From positions 375,635,792-375,699,791 of the forward strand of contig NC_053035.3 in the NCBI RefSeq assembly GCF_002575655.3: a DNA stretch of 64,000 nucleotides, read 5' to 3'. The notes under the pieces are model-generated. The model was not told the DNA's origin and searched no databases. It worked only from the letters and a program-made list of their open reading frames with translations. Positions within the stretch are counted from its first letter, which is position 1; every line of letters starts with the position of its first letter. The stretch comes from Aegilops tauschii subsp. strangulata (taxonomy: Eukaryota > Streptophyta > Magnoliopsida > Poales > Poaceae). Shown piece by piece: positions 34,270 to 47,308 of this stretch. The position numbers and the translations under genes are program-made.

Positions 34270-36987
34270 TGTAACATCCCAAATTTTCAATTTGGTATGT
34301 TATACATAGATCATCATTACATATCATATTTTGACAAATCCTCGATAAATCCTAAGCAACTCAAGGACCCTCGGAGAGAGTTGGGGATTTTCTCGAATTT
34401 TCTTATTTGATTTCCATCAAATAATAAAAAGAGGATTTTGGTTTTAATTATTTTCTCTCCGGAAAAATATTTCATTTTACAAATAAACGAGAGGAGAAAA
34501 TATGACTTCTCCAAAACAATTGAAATACTGGAGAAAAAGTGTTAAAATCATTTATTGGAATTTATTCGGAATTTATTTGCAATTTTAATTGCATTAAAAA
34601 TATTGCATGTTTTCAAAAATTTATTTTGTGTTAAAAAAAATGTTCACCCTATTCTAGATTTTCTAACTAGACGGGGAAAATTTATTTTATCTTTTTTGGA
34701 CTTTTATTTATTTTTCTACGAATTATTTTTCGCGGAACGTTTAAAAAAAATGCACTGCGCCCGACTGGGCCGAGCCCAGCCGAGCCGCAGGCCGGCCCGC
34801 CCGCGTCGTCCTCCTCGCGCACGGGAGCCGCCGCCGCCGGAGTGCGAGTCCCGCACGCCCCCGCCGGCTTGCCCCTCCCCCAAGCCACCGGAGCCCCCCC
34901 TCCTATTTATACCCCCGCACCCCCCTCCTCTCACCTCATCCCGCCGCCGCCCGCCTTGCCCCGCCGCCGCCGCCGGAGCCGAGCACGGGAGCCGCCGCCG
35001 CCGCCGTTTGCCGCCCCCTCGCACCCCCCAGAGCACCCCCGCACCCCGCGCCCTCGCCGCCCCTCGCCCCGAGCCGCCGGAGCCCCGCCGGAGCACGCCC
35101 CGACAAGGTACCTCGCCGCCCGTTCGGTTGCCGGTTTTCTTTAAAAAAACATTCGTTTTAAAAAAAACCCTAGATCGGTTTTTTTGGTTTTATTATTTTG
35201 CGAGCGTTCACCGAACCGTTCGTTTTAACGAACGCGTTCGTCGGTTTTTCTCTGTTAACGAACGTCCGTTCTTTAACCGTTCGTTCGTTTTTCTTTTTCG
35301 TCGGATTTTTCCGCTATTTTCTCAGATTCGATTTCTGATCGAATCTTCGTTTTTGTTTAACTTTTCGCTCGTTTATCGGAATCAGGCGATTCAAGCGCCT
35401 AGAGTTTCGTCTCGAAATTCTCTTTCCGTTTAACCTACTCAAACAAGTTTTTGCTACAGTAAAATTTGACCTAGATCCAGATTAGTAAACGAAGCTTGTT
35501 TCTTTCGCCGTTTGACTTTCGTTGCTTCTTTCGAGTTGATTCTTTTTGCAAACCGGAGTTCTTAAGTTGAACTTTCTGGTTGGATCTTTCATTCGAGTTT
35601 TACCTGTGCATTAGATGAGTACTTATTGTTTGCTTGTTTGTTTGCGATAGAGTACCCGGAGTGTGCCGCTTGTTACTTCGAATCGCTAGGTTTTGCGGAT
35701 CATCAGCAAGGCAAGTAACACTTTGATCATACTCTCCATACCCAGTTTTATTGCATTAGATCTATTCCTCAAACATTGCATGATTAGGATCTAATTAAAT
35801 TGTGGGTATTGGGAAGTAGTTGAGGTAGTACCTATTACCTGTTTTATTATCAAACCTTTGGGAGTTACTTCTACGTTTGCTATTGTATTGCCATGCTATG
35901 CTCGTAGACGTGGATTGGGTTTGAGAGATTTCCATGACAGATGTGAGATTGTTAATTAATGGTTTACTTAAGGTGGCAACTAAAACTCACATCTGGGTGG
36001 ATTGAGGTACCTGGGTATTCCAGGATTGCCTGTTTTCTTTTGGACCGCCACCCAGGTTCAAAGGGATCATAAGATTATTCATGCTAGAAACTTCCGTGTG
36101 CAGCCACAAGCTATTATGGGCTCTAGCATAGTTGATTAAGTTGTGTGAACTCTTACAGTGGTAGACTAGCAGATGTAGGGGAAAGTAGGTGTAACTGTCT
36201 ACCCATACGTAAGGTGTAAACACTTCTGAAAGACTGTGTCTCGGTCATCCGTTACTCAAACACCTTGTAGTGCGAGTAATCCAACGGAGGAGATCGAGTC
36301 TTGTGGGGTAAAGTGCGCAAACCTCTGCAGAGTGTACAAACTAATCATGGTTAGCCGTGTCCCCGGTTATGGACAACTTGAGTATCTAGTACTTGGATTA
36401 TCATGTGAATCTCATCACCATGTTACTTTTAATTAATTTTGTTGGGTTAATGATGATTCTTAATTGGGATTGAGATGCTGTCAACCATCTCAATGTTTCA
36501 CAACCACCATGATAGTTAAATAAAATTTATTCCTTTGAAGTAGGGTAAAATTGGCTTTTCGCAAAACTGTAACCATAGAGCTTTCCACCAGCCATATATG
36601 CATGTAGTATAGCATTGTTATTGTTCATTACTCTCTAGGTGTTACATTGCCAGCATATTCTATGTGCTGACCCGTTTTCGGGCTGCAACGTTTCATGTTG
36701 CAGACTTTTCAGACGACGAGTAAGGTGCCTTAGGTCGTGGTCTTATACTCAGTGATGCCGCTGGAGTTGATGGACTCACTTATCTTCCAAGTCTTCCGCT
36801 GTTATCATTTTAGATGGCCTTAAGCCATGTTTATCATACTTAATCTCTTTGGAGATATTCGATGTAATAAGTGTGTGATTGCTACTCTGTTATAAATCCT
36901 CCATTTGTACTGTGCGTGTCAGCATTACTGATCCAGGGATGACACTGGTGCACAGCAGCACAGACCATTTGAGGTCTGGTCGCTACA
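34270..36987 (+). repeat. 3' LTR of G
   Basis: 2718 bp. Compared with the 5' LTR it has roughly 15 single-base changes and a 16-base extra piece (GAGCCGCCGGAGCCCC-like, near 35070-35090) that looks like a slippage duplication in the GC-rich block. It is followed by TSD GATTC (36988-36992). Confidence 0.92.
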
Positions 36988-37472
36988 GATTCCTCCCCTC
37001 CTTGGCGCGCACCAAGGGCCGGCCGGCCTCCCCCTTGCTCCTTTATATATGGGGGCAGGGAGCACCCTACAGACACACAAGTTGATTGTTCCAAGCCATG
37101 TACGGTGCCCCCCTCCACCATATTCCACCTCGGTCATATCGTTGCAGTGCTTAGGCGAAGCCCTGCGCCGGTAGCTTCATCAACACCGTCATCATGCCGT
37201 CGTGCTGATGAAGCTCTCCCTCGAAGCTCTACTAGATCATGAGTTCGTGGGACGTCACCGAGCCGAACGTGTGCAGGTCGCGGAGGTGCCGTACGTTCGG
37301 TACTATGATCGCTCGATCGTGAAGACGTACGACTACATCAGCCGTGTTGTCATAACGCTTCCGCTTACGGTCTACGAGGGTACGTGGACAACACTCTCCC
37401 CTCTCGTTGCTATGCATCACCATGATTTGCGTGTGCGTAGGAATTTTTTTGAAATTACTACGTTCCCCAACA

Positions 37473-38740
37473 GTGGCATCCGAGCCAGGTTTATGCGTAG
37501 ATGTTATATGCACGAGTAGAACACAAGTGAGTTGTGGGCAATACAAGTCATACTGCTTACCAGCATGTCATACTTTGATTCGGCGGTATTGTTGGATGAA
37601 GTGGCCCGGACCGACATTACACGTACGCTTATGCGAGACTGGTTCTACCGACGTGCTTTGCACACAGGTGGCTGGCGGGTGTCAGTTTCTCCAACTTTAG
37701 TTGAATCAAGTGTGGCTACGCCCGATCCTTGTGAAGGTTAAAACAACACATACTTGACGAAATATCGTTGTGGTTTTGATGCGTAGGTAAGAACGGTTCT
37801 TGCTCAGCCCGTAGCAGCCACGTAAAACTTGCAACAACAAAGTAGAGGACGTCTAACTTGTTTTTGCAGGGCATGTTGTGATGTGATATGGTCAAGACAT
37901 GATGCTAAATTTTATTGTATGAGATGATCATGTTTTGTAAGGGAGTTATCGGCAACTGGTAGGAGCCATATGGTTGTCGCTTTATTGTATGAAATGTAAT
38001 CGCCATGTAATTGCTTTACTTTATGACTAAGCGGTAGCGATAGTCATAGAAGCAATAGTTGGTGAGACGACAACGATGCTACGATGGAGATCAAGGTGTC
38101 GCGCCGGTGACGATGGTGATCATAACGGTGCTTTGGAGATAGAGATCAAAGGCACAAGATGATGATGGCCATATCATATCACTTATATTGATTGCATGTG
38201 ATGTTTATCTTTTATGCATCTTATTTTGCTTAGATCGACGGTAGCATTATAAGATGATCTCTCACTAAAATTTCAAGGTATAAGTGTTCTCCTTGAGTAT
38301 GCACCGTTGCGACAGTTCTTTGTGCCGAGACACCACGTGATGATCGGGTGTGATAAGCTCTACGTTCACATACAACGGGTGCAAGCCAGTTTTGCACACG
38401 CAGGATACTCGGGTTAAACTTGACGAGCCTAGCATATGCAGATATGGCCTCGGAACACTGGAGACCGAAAGGTCGAGCGTGAATCATATAGTAGATATGA
38501 TCAACATAGTGATGTTCACCATTGAAAACTACTCCATCTCACGTGATGATCGGACATGGCTTAGTTGATTTGGATCACGTGATCATTTAGATGACTAGAG
38601 GGATGTCTATGTAAGTGGGAGTTCTTAAGTAATATGATTAATTGAACTTTAAATTTATCATGAAATTAGTCCTGGTAGTATTAGCATATCTATGTTGTAG
38701 ATCAATAGCTCATGTTTAGCTCCCCTATTTTATTTTTGAT
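37473..38740 (+). other. B primer site and untranslated leader
   Basis: The primer site at 37474-37486 reads TGGCATCCGAGCC, with two changes from TGGTATCAGAGCC in A. The leader parallels that of A. The gag start region near 38715-38741 has lost a clear ATG equivalent to that of A. Confidence 0.75.
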
Positions 38741-41622
38741 ATGTTCCTAGAGAAAACTAAGTTCAAATATGTTAGTAGCAATGATGCGGATTGGATCCGT
38801 GATCTGAGGATTATCCTCATTGTTGCACGGAAGAATTATGTCCTTGATGCACCACTAGGTGACAGACCGATTGCAGGAGCAAATGCAGACGTTATGAACG
38901 TTTGGCAAGCTCGATATGATGACTACTTGATAGTTTAGTGCACCATGCTTTACGGCTTAGAATCGGGGCTTCAAAGACGTTTTTGAAACACCACAGAGCA
39001 TATGAGATGTTCCAAGAGTTGAAATTAGTATTTCAGACTCATGCCCATGTTGAAAGGTATGAGACCTTTGACAAGTACTTTGCCTACAAGATGGAGGAGA
39101 ATAGGTCAGCTAGTGAGCATGTTCTCAGAATGTCTGAGTACTACAATCACTTGAATCAAGTGGGAGTTAATCTTCCAAATAAGATAGTGATTGACAGAGT
39201 TCTCTAGTCACTATCACCAAGTTACTAGAACTTCGTGATGAACTATATGCAAGGGATAACGGAAACAATTCCCAAGCTCTTCGTGATGCTGAAATTGATG
39301 AAGGTAGAAATCAAGAAAAGCATCAAGTGTTGATGGTTGACAAGACCACTAGTTTCAAGAAAAGGGCAAAAAGAAAGAAAGAGGAACTTCAAAGAAGAAT
39401 AGCAAGCAAGTTGCTGCTCCCACGAAGAAGCTCAAAGCTAGACCCAAGCCTGGAACTGAGTGCTTCTACTGCAAAGGAAATGGTCACTGGAAGTGGAGCT
39501 GCCCTAGATACTTGGCGGATAAGAAGGATGGAAAAGTGAACAAAAGTGTATTTGATATACATGTTATTGATGTGTACTTTACTAGTGTTTATAGCAACCC
39601 CTCGGTATTTGATACTGGTTCAGTTACTAAAGAGTAGTAACTCAAAACGGGAGTTGCAAAATGAACAGAAACTAGTTGAGGGCGAAGTGACGATGTGTGT
39701 TGGAAGTGATTCCAAGGTTGATAAGATCACCATCGCACACTCCCTCTACCTTCGAGATTAGTGTTGGACCAAAATAAATGTTATTTGGTGTTTGTGTTGA
39801 GCATGAATATGATTTGATCATGTTTATTGCGATACGGTTATTCATTTAAGTCAGAGAATAATTGTTGTTCTGTTTACATGAATAAAACCTTCAATGGTCA
39901 TACACCCAAGGTGAATGGTTTATTGAATCTCGATCGTAATAATACACATATTCATAATATTAAAGCCAAAAGATGCAAAGTTAATAATCATAGTGCAACT
40001 TATTCGTGGCATTGCCGTTTAGGTCATATTGGTGTAAAGCGCATGAAGAAAATCCATGTTGATGGACTTTTGGAATCACTTGATTATGAATCATTTGAGG
40101 CTTGCGAACCATGCCTCATGGGCAAGATGACTAAGACTCCGTTCTCCGGAACAATGGAGCGAACAACTGACTTATTGGAAATAATACGTACTGATGTATG
40201 CAGTCCAATGAATATTGAGGCTCACGGCGGGTATCATTGTTTTCTGACCTTCACAGATGATTTGACCAGATATGTGTATATCTACTTGATGAAACATAAG
40301 TCTGAAACACTTGAAAAGTTCAAAGATTTTCATAGTGAAGTAGAGAATCATCGTAAAAAGAAAATAAAGTTTCTACGATCTGATCGTAGAGGCAAATATT
40401 TGAGTTACGAGTTTGGCCTTCAATTAAAACAATGTGGAATAGTTTCACAAACTCATGCCACCTCGAACACCACAACATAATGGTGTGTCCGAACGTCATA
40501 ACCGTACTTTATTGGATATAGTGCAATCTATGATGTCTCTTACCGATTTACCACTATCGTTTTAGGGTTATGCATTAGAGACAGCTGCATTCACATTAAA
40601 TAGGGCACCATCTAAATCCGTTGAGACGACACCTTATGAACTATGGTTTGGCAAGAAACCCAAGTTGTCGTTTCTTAAAGTTTGAGGCTGCGATGCTTAT
40701 GTGAAAAAGCTTCAACCTGATAAGCTCGAACCCAAGTCAGAGAAATGTATCTTCATAGGATACCCAAAAGAGACTGTTGGGTACACCTTCTATCACAGGT
40801 CCGAAGGCAAGATCTTTGTTGCTAAGAATGGATCCTTTCTGGAGAAGGTGTTTCTCTCGAAAGAAGTGAGTGGGAGAAAAGTAGAACTTGATTAGGTAAT
40901 TGTACCTTCTCCCGAATTGGAAAGTAGTTCATCACAGAAATCAGTTCCAGTGATGCCTACGCCAATTAGTGAGGAAGTTAATGATGATGATCATGAAACT
41001 TCAGATCAATTTACTACCGAACCTCGTAGGTCAACAAGAGTATGTTCCGCACCAGAGTGGTACGGTAATCCGATTCTGGAATTCATGTTACTAGACCATG
41101 ACGAACCTACGAACTATGAGGAAGCGATGATGAGCCCAGATTTCGCAAAATGGCCCGAGGCCATGAAATCTGAGATGGGATCCATGTATGAGAACAAAGT
41201 GTGGACTTTGGTTGACATGCCCGATGATCATCAAGCCATAGAAAATAAATGTATCTTCAAGAGGAAGACGGACGCTGATAGTAGTGTTACTATCTACAAA
41301 GCTAGACTTGTCGAAAAAAGGTTTTTTGACAAAGTTCAAGGTGTTGACTACGATGAGATTTTCTCACTCGTAGCGATGCTTAAGTCTGTCCGAATCATGT
41401 TAGCAAATTGCCACATTTTATGAAATCTGGCAAATGGATGTCAAAACTATATTCCTTAATGGATTTCTTAAAGAAGAGTTGTATATGATGTAACGAGAAG
41501 CTTTTGTCGATCCTAAAGGTGCTAACAAAATGTGCAAGCTCCAGCGATCCATCCATGGACGGGTGCAAAGCATCTCAGAGTTGGAATATACGCTTTGATG
41601 AGTTGATCAAAGCATATAGTTT
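38741..41622 (+). pseudogene. Decayed, 3'-truncated Copia gag-pol of B
   Basis: Pieces in different frames follow the gag-pol of A: gag 38741-39207 with stops, zinc knuckle CFYCKGNGHWKWSC (39461-39502), integrase 39827-40480 with HHCC (HCRLGHIGVKRMKK … CEPC) and the start of the DDE core, a post-integrase piece 40701-40895, and early RT 40917-41423. Sequence similarity ends at 41622 inside RT, at the position equivalent to about 46224 in A. The RT active site, RNase H and polypurine tract are absent. Confidence 0.86.
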
Positions 41623-41699
41623 TACACGGACTGGGTCCGTAACTTGAGGATTATCCTCATTGTTGCACAGAAGAATTACGTCCTGGAAGCGCCGCTAGG
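41623..41699 (+). repeat. 77-bp copy of A gag (filler) in front of the B 3' LTR
   Basis: These 77 bases are identical to 24802-24878, the DNA directly upstream of the B 5' LTR, including the target site CTAGG. They replace the expected 3' end of pol and the polypurine tract. At the left junction TTTTA-CACGG both source sequences share TA/TAC-like bases, so end joining with microhomology is plausible. Confidence 0.92.
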
Positions 41700-43439
41700 T
41701 GAAGGAAATATGCCCTAGAGGCAATAATAAAGTTATTATTTATTTCCTTATTTCATGATAAATGTTTATTATTCATGCTAGAATTGTATTAACCGGAAAC
41801 TTAGTACATCTGTGGATACATAGACAAATAGAGTGTCAATAGTACGCCTCTACTTGACTAGCTCGTTGAATCAAAGATGGTTAAGTTTCCTAGCCATAGA
41901 CATGAGTTGTCATTTGATTAACAGGATCACATCATTAGAGAATGATGTGATTGACTTGACCCATTCCGTTAGCTTAGCATTTGATCGTTTAGTATTTTGC
42001 TATTGCTTTCTTCATGACTTATACATGTTCCTATGACTATGAGATTATGCAACTCCTGAATACCGGAGGAACACTTTGTGTGCTACCAAATGTCACAACA
42101 TAACTGGGTGATTATAAAGGTGCTCTACAGGTGTCTCTGATGGTACTTGTTGAGTTGGCATAGATCAAGATTAGGATTTGTCACTCCGATTGTCGGAGAG
42201 GTATCTCTGGGCCCTCTCCGTAATGCACATCACTATAAGCCTTGCAAGCAATGTAACTAATGAGTTAGTTGCGGGATGATGCATTACGGAACGAGTAAAG
42301 AGACTTGCTGGTAACGAGATTGAACTAGGTATTGAGATACCGACGATCGAATCTCGGGCAAGTAACATACCGATGACAAAGGGAACAACGTATGTTGTTA
42401 TGCGGTTTGACCGATAAAGATCTTCGTAGAATATGTAGGAGCCAATATGAGCATCCAGGTTCTGCTATTGGTTATTGACCGGAGATGTGTCTCGGTCATG
42501 TCTACATAGTTCTTGAACCCGTAGGGTCCGCACGCTTAACGTTCGGTGACGATCGGTATTATGAGTTTATGTGTTTTGATGTACCGAAGATAGTTCGGAG
42601 TCCCAGATGTGATCACGGACATGACGAGGAGTGTCGAAATGGCCGAGAGATAAAGATTGATGTATTGGACGACTATATTCGGACACCGGATGAGTTCCGG
42701 GGGTCACCGGATATTTATCAGAGTGTCAGGGGGTTATCGGAACCCCCGGGGGGACTATTGGGCCTTCATGGGCCATAGGGAAGAGGGGAGGCAGCCCACA
42801 AGGGGCAGCCGCGCCCCTTCCCTATAGGGAGCCCGAATTGGACTAGGGAGGGGGGCGCGCCCCCCTTTCCTTCTCCTTTCCCTCTCCTTCCTTCCCCCTT
42901 CCCCCTTCCTAGTAGGACTAGGAAAGGATGAATCCTACTCCTACTAGGAGGAGGATTCCTCCTCTCCTTGGGGCGCACCAAGGGCCGGCCCGCCTCCCCC
43001 TTGCTCCTTTATGTACGGGGGCAGGGGGGCACCCTAGAGACACACAATTTGATTGTTCCAAGCCGTGTGCGGTGCCCCCTCCACCGTATTCCACCTCGGT
43101 CATATCGTTGCAGTGCTTAGGCGAAGCCCTGCACCGGTAGCTTCATCAACACCGTCATCACGCCATCGTGCTGACGAAGCTCTCCCTCGAAGCTCTACTG
43201 GATCGTGAGTTCGTGGGAAGTCACCGAGTAGAACGTGTGCAGATCGCGGAGGTGCCGTACGTTCGGTACTATGATCGGTCGATCGTGAAGACGTACGACT
43301 ACTTCAACCGTGTTGTCATAACGCTTCCGCTTACGGTCTACGAGGGTACGTGGACAACACTCTCCCCTGTCGTTGCTATGCATCACCATGATCATGCGTG
43401 TGCGTATGATTTTTTTTGAAATTACTACGTTCCCCAACA
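41700..43439 (+). repeat. 3' LTR of B
   Basis: 1740 bp, followed by TSD CTAGG (43440-43444) and the continuation of A gag. The first 110 bases are identical to the 5' LTR; first mismatch 41810 against 24989. Confidence 0.9.
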
Positions 43440-45236
43440 CTAGGTGCCAAACCCGCTACAGGAGCAACGCCAGATGTTATGAACGTCTGGCGGAGCAAAG
43501 CTGATGACTACTCAATAGTCCAGTGTGCCATGCTTTACGGCTTAGAACCGGGACTTCAACGACGTTTTGAACGTCATGGAGCACATGAGATGTTCCTGGA
43601 GTTGAAGTTAATATTTCAAGCAAATGCCCGGATTGAGAGATATGAAGTCTCCAATAAGTTCTACAGCTGCAAAATGGAGGAGAATAGTTCTGTCAGTGAG
43701 CATATACTCAAAATGTCTGGGTATAACAATCACTTGATTCAACTAGGAGTTCATCTTCCTGATGATAGTGTCATTGACAAAATTCTTCAATCACTGACAC
43801 CAAGCTACAAGAGCTTCGTGATGAACTATAACATGCAAGTGATGGATAAGACAATTCCCGAGCTCTTCGCAATGCTAAAGGCTGCGGAGGTAGAAATCAA
43901 GAAGGAGCATCAAGTGTTAATGGTAAACAAGACCACCAGTTTCAAGAAAAAGGGTAAAAGGAAGAAGGGGAACTTCAAGAAGAACGGCAAGCAAGTTGCT
44001 TCTCGTGTGAAGATGCCCAAGTCTGGACCTAAGCCTGAGACTGAGTGCTTCTACCGCAAAGGGACTGGTCACTGGAAGCGGAACTGCCCCAAGTATTTGG
44101 AGGATAAGAAGGATGGCAAGGTGAACAAAGGTATATGTGATATACATGTTATTGATGTGTACCTTACTAATGCTCGCAGTAGTGCCTGGGTATTTGATAC
44201 TGGTTCTGTTGCTAATATTTGCAACTCGAAACAGGGACTACGGATTAAGCGAAGATTGGCTAAGGACGAGGTGACAATGCGTGTAGGAAATGGTTCCAAA
44301 GTCGATGTGATCGCCATCGGCACGCTACCTCTACATCTACCTTCGGGATTAGTTTTAGACCTGAATAATTGTTATTTGGTGCCAGCGTTAAGCATGAACA
44401 TTATATCTGGTTCTTGTTTGATGCGAGACGGTTATTCATTTAAATCAGAGAATAATGGTTGTTCTATTTATATGGGTAATATCTTTTATGGTCATGCACC
44501 CATGAGGAGTGGTCTATTTTTGTTGAATCTCGATAGTAGTGACACACACATTCATAATATTGAAGCCAAAAGATGCAGAGTTGATAATGATAGTGCAACT
44601 TATTTGTGGCACTGCCGTTTGGGTCATATTGGTATAAAGAGAATGAAGAAACTCCATTCTGATGGACTTTTGGAATCACTTGATTATGAATCACTCGGTA
44701 CTTGTGAACCATGCCTCATGGGCAAGATGACTAAAACTCCGTTCTCCGGAACAATGGAGCGAGCAACAGATTTATTGGAAATCATAGATACTGATGTATG
44801 TGGTCCAATGAATATTGAGGCTCGTGGCGGGTATCGTTATTTTCTCACCTTCACAGATGATTTTAGCAGATATGGGTATATCTACTTGATGAAGCATAAG
44901 TCTGAAACATTTGAAAAGTTCAAAGAATTTCAGAGTGAAGTGGAATATCATCGTAACAAGAAAATAAAGTTTCTACGATCTGATCGTGGAGGAGAATATT
45001 TGAGTTACGAGTTTGGTCTTCATTTGAAACAATGCAGAATAGTTTCACAACTCACGCCACCCGGAACACCACAGTGTAACGGTGTGTCCGAACGTCGTGA
45101 TCGTACCTTACTAGATATGGTGCGATCTATGATGTCTCTTACTGATTTACCGCTATCGTTTTGGGGTTATGCTTTAGAGACGGTTGCATTCATGTTAAAA
45201 AGGGCACCATCTAAATCCGTTGAGACGACACCTTAT
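43440..45236 (+). pseudogene. A gag (rest), protease and integrase
   Basis: The gag frame resumes at the target site and is open for about 600 codons. The zinc knuckle is CFYRKGTGHWKRNC: the second Cys is Arg (CGC at 44055-44057), while B keeps Cys at the same place. The protease part has VFDTGSVANIC. The integrase has HCRLGHIGIKRMKKLH … CEPC and the DDE core with D in TDVCGP, D in LRSDRGGEYL and E near NGVSERRDR. A single-base loss after CCTTAT (45236) compared with B (CCTTATG at 40632) shifts the frame before the integrase tail is finished. Confidence 0.88.
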
Positions 45237-47275
45237 AACTGTGGTTTGGCAAGAAACCCAAGTTGTCGTTTCTTAAAGGTTGGGGCTGCGATGCTAATGT
45301 GAAAAAGCTTCAACCTGATAAGCTCGAACCCAAATCGGAGAAATGTGTCTTCATAGGATACCCAAAGGAGACTGTTGGGTACACCCTCTATCACAAATCT
45401 AAAGGCAAGACATTCGTTGCTAAGAATGGATCCTTTATAGAGAAGGAGTTTCTCTCGAAAGAAGTCAGTGGGAGGAAAGTAAAACTTGATGAGGTAACTG
45501 TACCTGCTCCCTTATTGGAAAGTAGTTCATCAAAGAAATCTGTTCCTGTGACTCCTACACCAATTAGTGAGGAAGCTAATGATGATGATCATGTAACTTC
45601 AGATCAAGTTACTGCTGAACCTCGTAGGTCAACCAGAGTAAGATCCGCACCAGAGTGGTACGGTAATCCTGTTCTGGAGGTCATGTTACTTGACCATAAC
45701 GAACCTACAAACTATGAGGAAGCGATGATGAGCCCAGATTCCGCGAAATGGCTTGAGGCCATGAAATCTGAGATGGGATCCATGTATGAGAACAAAGTGT
45801 GGACTTTGGTTGACTTGCCCGATGATTGGCAAGCCATCGAGAATAAATAGATCTTCAAGAAGAAGACTTACGCTGACGGTAATGTTACTGTCTACAAAGC
45901 TCGACTTGTTGCAAAAGGTTTTTGACAAGTTCAAGGAGTTGACTATGATGAGACCTTCTCACTCGTAGCGATGCTTAAGTCCGTCCGAATCATGTTAGTA
46001 ATTGCTGCATTTTATGATTATGAAATTTGGCAAATGGATGTAAAGACTACATTCCTGAATGGATTTCTGGAAGAAAAGTTGTATATGCTGCAACTCGAAG
46101 GTTTTATCAATCCAAAGGATGCTAACAAAGTGTGCAAGCTCCAGCGATCCATTTATGGACTGGCGCAAGCATCTCGGAGTTGGAATAAACGTTTTGATAG
46201 TGTGGTCAAAGCATATGGTTTTATACAGACTTTTGGAGAAGCCTGTATTTACAAGAAAGTGAGTGGGAGCTCTGTAGCATTTCTAATATTATATGTGGAT
46301 GACATATTATTGATTGGAAATGATATAGAATTTCTGGATAGCACAAAAGGATACTTGAACAAGAGTTTTTCAATGAAAGACCTCGGTGAAGCTGCTTATA
46401 TATTGGGCATCAAGATCTATAGAGATAGATCGAGATGCTTAATTGGACTTTCACAAAGCACATACCTTGATAAAGTTTTGAAGAAGTTCAAAATGGATCG
46501 AGCAACAAAAGGGTTCTTGCCTGTGTTACAAGGTGTGAAGTTGAGTCAGACTCAATGCCCGACCACTGAAGAAGATAGAGAGAAAATGAAAGTTGTTCCC
46601 TATGCTTCAGCCATAGGCTTTATCAATTATGCAATGCTGTGTACCAGACCTGATGTGTGCCTTGCTATTAGTTTAGCAGGGAGGTATCAAAGTAATCCAG
46701 GAGTGGATCACTGGACAGCGGTCAAGAACATCCTGAAATACCTGAAAAGGACTAAGGATATGTTTCTCATTTATGGAGGTTACAAAGAGCTCGTCGTAAA
46801 TGGTTACGTCGATGCAAGCTTTGACACTGATCCGGATGACTCTAAGTCACAAACCGGATACGTGTTTATATTGAACGATGGAGCTCTCAGTTCGTGCAGT
46901 TCTAAGCAAAGCATCGTGGCGGGATCTACGTGTGAAGCGGAGTACATAGCTGCTTCGGAAGCAGCAAATGAAGGAGTCTGGATGAAGGAGTTCATATCCG
47001 ATCTAGGTGTCATACCTAGTGCATTGGGTCCAATGAAAATCTTTTGTGACAATACTGGTGCAATTGCCTTGGCACAGGAATCCAGATTTCAAAAGAGAAC
47101 CAAGCACATCAAGAGACGCTTCAATTCCATCCGCGATCAAGTCAAGGAGGGAGAGATAGAGATTTGCAAGATAGATACGGATCTGAATGTTGCAGACCCG
47201 TTGACTAAGTCTCTCTCACGAGCAAAACATGATCAGCACCAAGACTCCATGGGTGTTAGAATCATTACTGTGTAA
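45237..47275 (+). pseudogene. A integrase tail, reverse transcriptase and RNase H
   Basis: After the frameshift the frame runs to the natural stop at 47273-47275 with two in-frame stops: TAG at 45848-45850 and TGA near 45923. The RT active site LYVDDILLIGND is intact (46292-46303). RNase H follows with NGYVDASFDTDPDDSKSQTG, SCEAEY-like STCEAEYIAASEA and the Copia ending KIDTDLNVADPLTK. Apart from these three lesions the domain order and length fit a complete Copia pol. Confidence 0.88.
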
Positions 47276-47295
47276 TCTAGATTATTGACTCTAGT

Positions 47296-47308
47296 GCAAC
47301 TGGGAGAC
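47296..47308 (+). other. A polypurine tract
   Basis: GTGCAACTGGGAG abuts the 3' LTR. Compared with BARE1 one A of the purine stretch has become C. Confidence 0.6.

Larger units (their letters stand above)
26135..36987 (+). mobile_element. G: young Gypsy chromovirus (Tekay/Del-like) with extra ORF before gag
   Basis: LTRs of 2704 and 2718 bp start TGTAACATCCCAAA and end GGTCGCTACA; TSD GATTC. The LTRs are over 99% identical by eye, so insertion is recent. Internal order: primer site, extra ORF, gag-protease-RT-RNase H-integrase in one frame, chromodomain, polypurine tract. The C-terminal chromodomain following a GPY-type integrase tail is the Tekay/Del arrangement. At 10.85 kb it is the most complete element here, with one frameshift and one stop in the last 170 codons of pol. 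Confidence 0.92.
24879..37472 (+). repeat. 5' LTR of B, split by G (24879-26134 and 36993-37472)
   Basis: The pieces total about 1736 bp. G inserted at GATTC (26130-26134, repeated at 36988-36992) in the tract with CCTACTAGGAGGAGGATT, just upstream of the TATA region. It differs from the 3' LTR (41700-43439) by an estimated 3-4%, except for the first 110 bases, which are identical. Confidence 0.88.
24879..43439 (+). mobile_element. B: second Angela-type element, inserted in gag of A and rearranged
   Basis: Outer ends are TGAAGGAAATATG (24879) and GTTCCCCAACA (43439) with TSD CTAGG (24874-24878, 43440-43444). Its 5' LTR is split by G. The internal region (37473-41622) carries primer site, leader and decayed gag-pol up to RT, then stops abruptly. 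RNase H and polypurine tract are missing, and 77 bases of A gag including a third CTAGG lie directly before the 3' LTR. Confidence 0.85.

Noticed and set aside
24879..43439. Segmental duplication or two independent solo LTRs instead of element B
   Set aside because: The outer CTAGG pair, primer site and related internal region fit a single element; only the 77-bp filler needs a separate event.
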